Below are positions 13,312 to 17,901 of a DNA stretch of 17,901 bases, piece after piece. Origin of the DNA: Chloroflexota bacterium (lineage in GTDB: Bacteria > Chloroflexota > Anaerolineae > UBA7937). The DNA lies in the NCBI GenBank assembly GCA_003453555.1, contig DMLA01000204.1, forward strand, positions 795 through 18,695. Reading direction: 5' to 3'. The notes beneath the pieces are model-generated. The model ran no database searches, was not told where the DNA came from, and saw nothing but the letters and a program-made list of their open reading frames with translations. Numbering within the stretch: the stretch's first letter is position 1; every line of letters begins with the position of its first letter. The translations under genes were made by a program, and so were the position numbers.

Positions 13312-14868
13312 ATGGCGAAGACCTACCTCATCGGCGTGGATCTAGGAACTATGGGCACCAAGGCCGCTATCTTCGACACCGAGGGCCACTTGGTGGCCCT
13401 TGCTTTTGAGGAGTCGAAACTCCTCTACCCCAAGCCGGGGTGGGTGGAGCAGGAGCCGGAGGATTTCTACCTCTCCTCGCTCCGTACCATCAAGGAGTGT
13501 CTGGAGAAGAGCGGAGTAGAGCCCAGGGAGGTAGCAGCCCTGGCCTTCGATGGACAGATGGCCGGGATAGGCACCATCGATGCCCAGTGGCAGACACCTA
13601 CGGTATACGATTCCTGGCTCGATACCAGGTGCAAGCCCTACATAGATCGCATGAGAGAGCATCAAGATCTCGTCATAGAGAATACCGGCGGCCCGCCCAC
13701 CTATTCCCATGGGCCGAAGATCTTGTGGTGGAAGCATGAAGAGCCGGAAGTCTTCTCCAGGATCCACAAGTTCGTGGTGCCCGGCTGCTACGTAGCCGGG
13801 CGGATGGCCGGCCTCGAAGGGGATGATGCCTTCATCGACTACACCTATATTCACTTCTCCTGCCTCAGCGACACGAAAGAGGCCAGGTGGAGCGAGGAGT
13901 TATGCCACCTCTTCGACATCCCTATGGGGAAGTTGCCTCGCATAGTCAAGCCTTGGGAGATCATCGGGCAGGTGACCGCCGAGGCGGCGGAGGGTTGTGG
14001 GCTCCTGGCGGGCACTCCCATCGCCGCTGGGTGTGGGGACCAAGCCGCGGGCATGCTTGGGGCCGCCATGGTGGAGGCAGGAATGGTCTTCGACGTGGCT
14101 GGGACCGCCTCCGTTTTTTCCATCTGCGTAGACCAATACACCCCTGACTTGGAACACAAGACCCTCTTTGCCGCCCGATTGGTACCCGAGGATCTGTGGT
14201 ATGCCTTGGCCTATATCAATGGTGGCGGCCTAAACTTGCGTTGGTTCCGGGACCAGTTGGCTAAGGAGGAGAAGGCCCAAGCGGAGCGGGAGGGGGAGAA
14301 CGCCTACGCCATGTTGGATGCGGCTGCGGCCTCCGTACCCCCCGGTTCGGATTCCCTGCTCTTTCTTCCCCATCTGGGGGGGCGCGTGACCCCCAGCGAC
14401 CCGGACCTGCGAGGGCTATGGCTGGGCTTCACCTGGAGCCACAGAAAGGAGCACCTCTATCGATCCCTTCTAGAGGGTGTAGCCTACGAGTACGCCTATT
14501 ATCTCGATATCGAGAAGAGCCTCCTACCTGGTTTGGAGTTCAAGGAGGCCCGGGTCATCGGCGGAGGCTCCAAGAGCGACTTTTGGAATCAGATCAAGGC
14601 CGATGTCTTGGGCATCCCCTATGTGCGGCTGAACCGTCAGGAGTACGCCGTCCTAGGCTCAGCGATAGTGGCTGGCTACGCGGTGGGCGTCTTCGACGAC
14701 CTGAAGGCCACAGCCAAAGGGTTCGTGGAGCCCATCAGCCGCATGGAACCTCGACCTGAGCATCACGCTTACTATCGGCCAGTGGTGGGGCTCTACATCT
14801 CCCTCTTCGACACCCTGCGAGCAACGTACCAAGATCTAGCTCGCCTCCCCGCGCCTCCCGAGAGTTAA
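13312..14868 (+). CDS. FGGY-family carbohydrate kinase (xylulokinase-like)
   Basis: A 518-residue cytoplasmic sugar kinase that transfers phosphate from ATP to a ketose or polyol. Both actin-like lobes are intact. N-terminal: DLGTMGTK (10-17, phosphate-binding), GWVEQEPEDFY and the substrate region FDGQMAG with SWLDTRC. The catalytic base is Asp243 in CGDQAAGMLG. C-terminal: the adenine-binding GGGSKSDFWNQIKADVLG and the QEYAVLGSAIVAGYAVG motif. The pattern fits xylulokinase/COG1070 better than glycerol kinase, but the family also phosphorylates fuculose, ribulose, erythritol and others. GAGAGG (13299-13304) stands 7 bases before ATG 13312. Placed between the cupin isomerase and a GatD-like dehydrogenase, it is the likely phosphorylation step for the product of the epimerases. 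Confidence 0.93.
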   Translation: MAKTYLIGVDLGTMGTKAAIFDTEGHLVALAFEESKLLYPKPGWVEQEPEDFYLSSLRTIKECLEKSGVEPREVAALAFDGQMAGIGTIDAQWQTPTVYDSWLDTRCKPYIDRMREHQDLVIENTGGPPTYSHGPKILWWKHEEPEVFSRIHKFVVPGCYVAGRMAGLEGDDAFIDYTYIHFSCLSDTKEARWSEELCHLFDIPMGKLPRIVKPWEIIGQVTAEAAEGCGLLAGTPIAAGCGDQAAGMLGAAMVEAGMVFDVAGTASVFSICVDQYTPDLEHKTLFAARLVPEDLWYALAYINGGGLNLRWFRDQLAKEEKAQAEREGENAYAMLDAAAASVPPGSDSLLFLPHLGGRVTPSDPDLRGLWLGFTWSHRKEHLYRSLLEGVAYEYAYYLDIEKSLLPGLEFKEARVIGGGSKSDFWNQIKADVLGIPYVRLNRQEYAVLGSAIVAGYAVGVFDDLKATAKGFVEPISRMEPRPEHHAYYRPVVGLYISLFDTLRATYQDLARLPAPPES

Positions 14869-14870
14869 CC

Positions 14871-15926
14871 ATGAAGGCCGTGGTGGTTCATGGGCCTGGC
14901 GATATCCGCTATGAAGATGTACCCCTACCCTCTCCAGGCCCTGGTGAAACCTTGATAGAGATGAGGGCCGCAGGGGTCTGCTCCTCCGATCTGCCCCGAG
15001 CCTTAGGAGATGCGGCCTATTTCTACCCTATAGTCCTAGGCCATGAGGTGGCGGGCGAAGTAGCGGAACTGGGGAAAGAGGTCAAGGGGGTACGGGTCGG
15101 TGACCGCTGCGCCGTCGCCCCTTTGCTCCCCTGCTGGCGCTGCGAATGGTGCCAAAGGGGAAGATATTCCCTCTGCGACGATTACAGTTATCTCGGCTCT
15201 CGGGCCCACGGCGCCTATGCCGAATACATTACCGCACCCGTGGAGAACCTAGTGCCCCTGCCCCCCCAGGTGGATTATGAGGCTGGAGCCATGTTGGAAC
15301 CCACGGCGGTTATCCTTCACGGCTTGGGGAGAGCAGGGGTCATGCCCGGCGACGATGTAGCCGTGGTAGGAGCAGGGCCCCTGGGGCTCCTAGCCATCCA
15401 ACTAGCCAGGATAATGGGAGCAGGACGGGTTTTCGCCGCCGACCTAGTAGTGGCGAAACTTGAGGTAGCCGAGAGCCTGGGGGCTCAAGCCTGTCTGGGG
15501 GAAGGAGTAGCCGCAGCGATATATAAGGCCACCCTGGGGCGTGGCGTGGACTTGGTAGTGGAAACCGCCGGGACAGCGAAAGCCCAGGAGTCATGCTTAG
15601 ATCTGGCACGCAAGGGAGGGAGAGTACTTTACCTGGGCATACCTGAAAGAGAGGTGAACTTATCCCGGTCTGCGATGCAGCGACTCGTTAGGGAAGAGCT
15701 GACCATCTATGGGGCCTGGAACTCCTATTCGGCCCCCTTCCCTGGATACGAGTGGCACGCCTCTCTCACCTACATGGCTAGGGGGCTGTTGCAGACCAAA
15801 CCGTTGATCACCCATAGGTTCACGCTGCAGCAAGCAAGAGAGGCCTTCGTCATGATGAAAGAGGAAGAGGAGTTCTTCAACAAGGTGATGTTCATAGAAG
15901 GGGGAGAAGATGCGATTCACGGATAA
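14871..15926 (+). CDS. Zinc-dependent dehydrogenase, galactitol-1-phosphate 5-dehydrogenase (GatD)-like
   Basis: A 351-residue medium-chain dehydrogenase with catalytic zinc ligands Cys37 (GVCSSDLPR) and His58-Glu59, structural cysteines 88, 91, 94 and 102, and cofactor motif VGAGPLG (166-172). Stretches resemble E. coli GatD from memory: CxSDLPR, YYPI-LGHE, PLLPC..C..C..G.YS.C, GSR..G..AEYI and the late S-PxPG-EW. GatD oxidises galactitol-1-phosphate to tagatose-6-phosphate. Here the neighbours give no galactitol phosphotransferase system, so a free polyol or another phosphorylated polyol is equally possible. It starts 2 bases after the kinase stop and its last 17 bases overlap the next gene, indicating tight co-translation. 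It is only a distant paralog of the zinc enzyme at 10165. Confidence 0.87.
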   Translation: MKAVVVHGPGDIRYEDVPLPSPGPGETLIEMRAAGVCSSDLPRALGDAAYFYPIVLGHEVAGEVAELGKEVKGVRVGDRCAVAPLLPCWRCEWCQRGRYSLCDDYSYLGSRAHGAYAEYITAPVENLVPLPPQVDYEAGAMLEPTAVILHGLGRAGVMPGDDVAVVGAGPLGLLAIQLARIMGAGRVFAADLVVAKLEVAESLGAQACLGEGVAAAIYKATLGRGVDLVVETAGTAKAQESCLDLARKGGRVLYLGIPEREVNLSRSAMQRLVREELTIYGAWNSYSAPFPGYEWHASLTYMARGLLQTKPLITHRFTLQQAREAFVMMKEEEEFFNKVMFIEGGEDAIHG

Positions 15927-16659
15927 AGTGGCCATCGTCACCGGCTCCAGTCGAGGGATGGGGAAAGCCACAGCCCTCGCCTTGGCCAGGGAAGGAGCCA
16001 AGGTGGTGATAGTGGATATCGATCCCTCTAAGGGCGAGGATGTCGTGCGAGGGATCGAGAAGCCGGGAGGCGAAGCCATATTTCTAAGGGCCGATGTCAG
16101 CAAGAGGGCCGATGTGGAGAGGATGGTGCAAGCCACATTGGATCGGTTCGGCAAAATCGACATCCTGGTCAACAACGCCGGAATCCATGATGGTGCGTCC
16201 TTCACTGAAGAGAAGGAGGAGATGTGGCAAAGGCTCTTCCGTGTCAACGTAATGGGCACCGTCCTCCCTTCCCAAGGGGTAGTCCCGGAGATGATGAAGA
16301 GGAAGAAAGGCAAGATCGTCCATATCTCCTCTAAGGCGGCCGTCGTCGGTGAGCCCTACCATGCTGCTTATAGCGCCTCCAAGGGGGCCGTCCTAGCCTT
16401 GACCCGCGCCATGGCCATCGAATTGGCCCCGTATAACATCACGGTGAATGCCCTCTGTCCGGGCCCCACCTACACCGATATGCTCCTCAAAGCGACAGAT
16501 GCAGCTCAGAGGGAAGACCTCACCGCCAGCGTCCCCTTAGGACGACTGGGGCAACCAGAAGATATCGCCGGAGCGGTCCTCTATCTCGCTTCCGAGGAGT
16601 CAGATTGGTGCACCGGCCAGGCGATCTCCGTCGATGGCGGGATGTCGATCCTAAAATAG
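15910..16659 (+). CDS. Short-chain dehydrogenase/reductase (SDR), second copy
   Basis: A 249-residue classical SDR: TGSSRGMG (11-18), Asp36 (NAD preference), NNAG (88-91), and catalytic Asn113, Ser141, Tyr154 and Lys158 (YSASK). The C-terminal part has QPEDIAGAVLYLASEES and SVDGG. It shares its residue numbering with the SDR at 2489, but the substrate-loop regions (HDGASFTEEKEE; GPTYTDMLL) differ, so the substrate probably differs too. ATG 15910 lies inside the end of the zinc dehydrogenase gene, a 17-base overlap, with a GGGGGAG-type ribosome site just upstream. Relatives include gluconate 5-dehydrogenase, sorbitol and ribitol dehydrogenases and 3-oxoacyl-ACP reductases; context favours a sugar or polyol. 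Confidence 0.9.
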   Translation: MRFTDKVAIVTGSSRGMGKATALALAREGAKVVIVDIDPSKGEDVVRGIEKPGGEAIFLRADVSKRADVERMVQATLDRFGKIDILVNNAGIHDGASFTEEKEEMWQRLFRVNVMGTVLPSQGVVPEMMKRKKGKIVHISSKAAVVGEPYHAAYSASKGAVLALTRAMAIELAPYNITVNALCPGPTYTDMLLKATDAAQREDLTASVPLGRLGQPEDIAGAVLYLASEESDWCTGQAISVDGGMSILK

Positions 16660-16669
16660 GAGGTATAGT

Positions 16670-17641
16670 ATGAAGATCTTAGTTACCGCTCGCTCCTTCA
16701 TCAAGACCCCTGGGAGACATAAAGAACTTTTGGAGCAATCTGGCTACCAGGTAGTAGAGAACCCCCTGGATCGCCCTTTGAAAGAGGCAGAGATGGTGGA
16801 GTTAATAAGAGATATGGATGGGGCCATCCTGGGGTTGGATGAGGTGACGGCCAAAGTGATCGAGGCTGGGCAGCAACTCAAGGTCCTCTCTCGGTATGGC
16901 GTGGGGGTGGATAAGATCGATCTGAGAGCCGCCACAGCGGCAGGGGTAGTGGTAACCAACGCACCGGGGACGAACCACATCGCTGTGGCCGAGTTGACCC
17001 TGGGTCTCATGCTATCTTTGGCTAGGCGTATCCCCCAGCATGATAGGATCGTCAAGGACGGCTCTTGGGAAAGGGTGAGGGGGACCGAACTGGCGGGGAA
17101 AACGCTGGGTATAGTGGGATTAGGTTGGATAAGCAGGGAGGTGATCCGGCGGGCTTCTGCTTTCGGCATGAAGATCGTGGTGCAAACCGGATACCCAGAC
17201 GAAGAACTAGCCGATGACTACGGTGTGGAGTATTTGCCCTTGGAGGACTTGCTAAAAGAGGCTGATTTCATCTCCCTCCACTGCGCCTTCTCCCCGGAGC
17301 GGGCCGACCTCATCGGAGAGAGGGAACTAAGAGCCATGAAACCCACCAGTTACCTGATAAACACCGCTCGCGGGGAGTTGGTGGATGAAGAGGCTCTGCT
17401 GCGCGCCTTGCAGGAGGGTTGGATCGCCGGGGCAGCGATGGATGCCTTCAAGGAAGAACCAGCCACCGCTAGCCCCCTGGTAGGATTAGATAACTTCATC
17501 GCCACTCCCCATATCGGTGCCGCTACCCATGAGTCGATCCTGCGCATGGGGACCCTGGCTGTGGAGAACGCCTTGCAGGTCTTGCGGGGCGAGCGCCCCC
17601 CTTATGTAGTGAACCCCGAGGTCTATAAGAAGTCCAGATAG
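16670..17641 (+). CDS. D-isomer-specific 2-hydroxyacid dehydrogenase (phosphoglycerate dehydrogenase-like)
   Basis: A 323-residue NAD-dependent 2-hydroxyacid dehydrogenase, interconverting a 2-ketoacid and its D-hydroxyacid. The catalytic triad is visible: Arg234 (NTARGEL), Glu263 (FKEEP) and His281 (TPHIGAAT). YGVGVDKIDL and NAPGTNHIAVAELTLGLML are the typical substrate-domain motifs. The nucleotide loop is GLGWIS (150-155): the third glycine of GxGxxG is Ser155, a change at a normally invariant site. It lacks the C-terminal ACT domain of serine-pathway SerA, so it resembles short PGDH, glyoxylate or hydroxypyruvate reductases. AGGAGG (16658-16663) overlaps the previous stop, 6 bases before ATG 16670. 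In this cluster it may act on a sugar-acid fragment such as glyoxylate, hydroxypyruvate or 4-phosphoerythronate; not determined. Confidence 0.9.
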   Translation: MKILVTARSFIKTPGRHKELLEQSGYQVVENPLDRPLKEAEMVELIRDMDGAILGLDEVTAKVIEAGQQLKVLSRYGVGVDKIDLRAATAAGVVVTNAPGTNHIAVAELTLGLMLSLARRIPQHDRIVKDGSWERVRGTELAGKTLGIVGLGWISREVIRRASAFGMKIVVQTGYPDEELADDYGVEYLPLEDLLKEADFISLHCAFSPERADLIGERELRAMKPTSYLINTARGELVDEEALLRALQEGWIAGAAMDAFKEEPATASPLVGLDNFIATPHIGAATHESILRMGTLAVENALQVLRGERPPYVVNPEVYKKSR

Positions 17642-17893
17642 CAAGAAGATATCAAATGGTGAAAGAGGCATAACTATTTCGAACTTGAAGGGCTTGCTGA
17701 CGACTTAGCCAAGGGGAGCGCCAGAGCGGTTGGGGGGTGCAATCGGCTCCAGAGGAGGTTGGCTTTCCCGGTACGCGGCACTTTGGAAGGTTTGTACCAT
17801 CTCTAATCTGGCACCGGATTTACCCGTTGAGATGGGGATATTTCGCTTCGGAAAAGTTGGAAGTCGTCAGGATCATAACGAAGGGAGGCAACA
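17642..17893 (+). other. Non-coding spacer upstream of the next gene
   Basis: I find no convincing gene, tRNA or named riboswitch in these 252 bases. Two modest pairings are present: CTCC/GGAG (17747-17757) and GGTAC/GTACC (17770-17774 with 17794-17798). CCGGT (17768-17772) can alternatively pair with ACCGG (17813-17817). No obvious terminator follows the hydroxyacid dehydrogenase. The length contrasts with the 2-40 base gaps in the preceding run and suggests a new transcription unit or leader. Confidence 0.4.
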
Positions 17894-17901
17894 ATGAAAG
17901 A
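17894..17901 (+). CDS. Start of a further gene, truncated by the window edge
   Basis: ATG 17894 is preceded by AGGGAGG (17882-17888) with 5-base spacing, a good ribosome site. Only Met-Lys and two bases of the next codon are inside the window, so nothing can be said about the product. Confidence 0.45.

Noticed and set aside
15910..15926. 17-base overlap of the zinc dehydrogenase and SDR genes as a frameshift or fusion
   Set aside because: Both proteins are complete with normal ends, and the SDR start has its own ribosome site. Such overlaps are ordinary in operons.

Overview
The window reads as one bacterial carbohydrate locus. All confident genes are on the + strand. The two lipoproteins have a lipobox followed by a Thr/Pro linker (SCAPAATPTPEAG; SACAPKG...PTPRATFTPE), a style common in Chloroflexota. 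Strong Shine-Dalgarno sites, fairly high GC in most genes and a cupin-type phosphoglucose isomerase fit that phylum, possibly a thermophilic member. This placement is an inference from style, not from a marker gene.

Layout: (1) 1-924, a GntR/HutC-UTRA regulator behind a near-consensus sigma70 promoter that carries repeats. (2) 1174-5974, an RbsB/RbsA/RbsC-type ABC importer (lipoprotein binding protein, double ATPase, permease). A short-chain dehydrogenase gene and a strong intercistronic hairpin lie between the binding-protein and ATPase genes, and a terminator-like hairpin follows the permease. (3) 6025-7777, two tandem ketose 3-epimerase-like TIM-barrel enzymes that share an identical 70-base DNA block at their 5' ends. 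(4) 7875-9139, two genes of visibly lower GC: a small OB-fold-like lipoprotein and a membrane protein with an HELGH zinc-protease motif. They look like an insertion. (5) 9143-17641, a tightly packed run: Gfo/Idh/MocA oxidoreductase, zinc polyol dehydrogenase, aldehyde dehydrogenase, cupin phosphoglucose isomerase, FGGY sugar kinase, GatD-like zinc dehydrogenase, a second short-chain dehydrogenase and a D-2-hydroxyacid dehydrogenase. (6) 17642-17901, a 252-base spacer, then the first codons of another gene.

Working model (inference): a sugar, polyol or cyclitol enters through the ABC importer. One or more of five dehydrogenases (two SDRs, two zinc enzymes, one Gfo/Idh/MocA) oxidise it to a ketose or keto-sugar. 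The epimerases invert C3, the FGGY kinase phosphorylates the ketose, and the cupin isomerase interconverts ketose- and aldose-phosphate, delivering it to glycolysis. The aldehyde and hydroxyacid dehydrogenases suggest an oxidative branch. Each family is recognised with good confidence, but the substrate is not readable from the sequence. No aldolase, phosphatase or complete inositol (iol) set is present. I see no tRNA, rRNA, CRISPR, transposase or phage gene.
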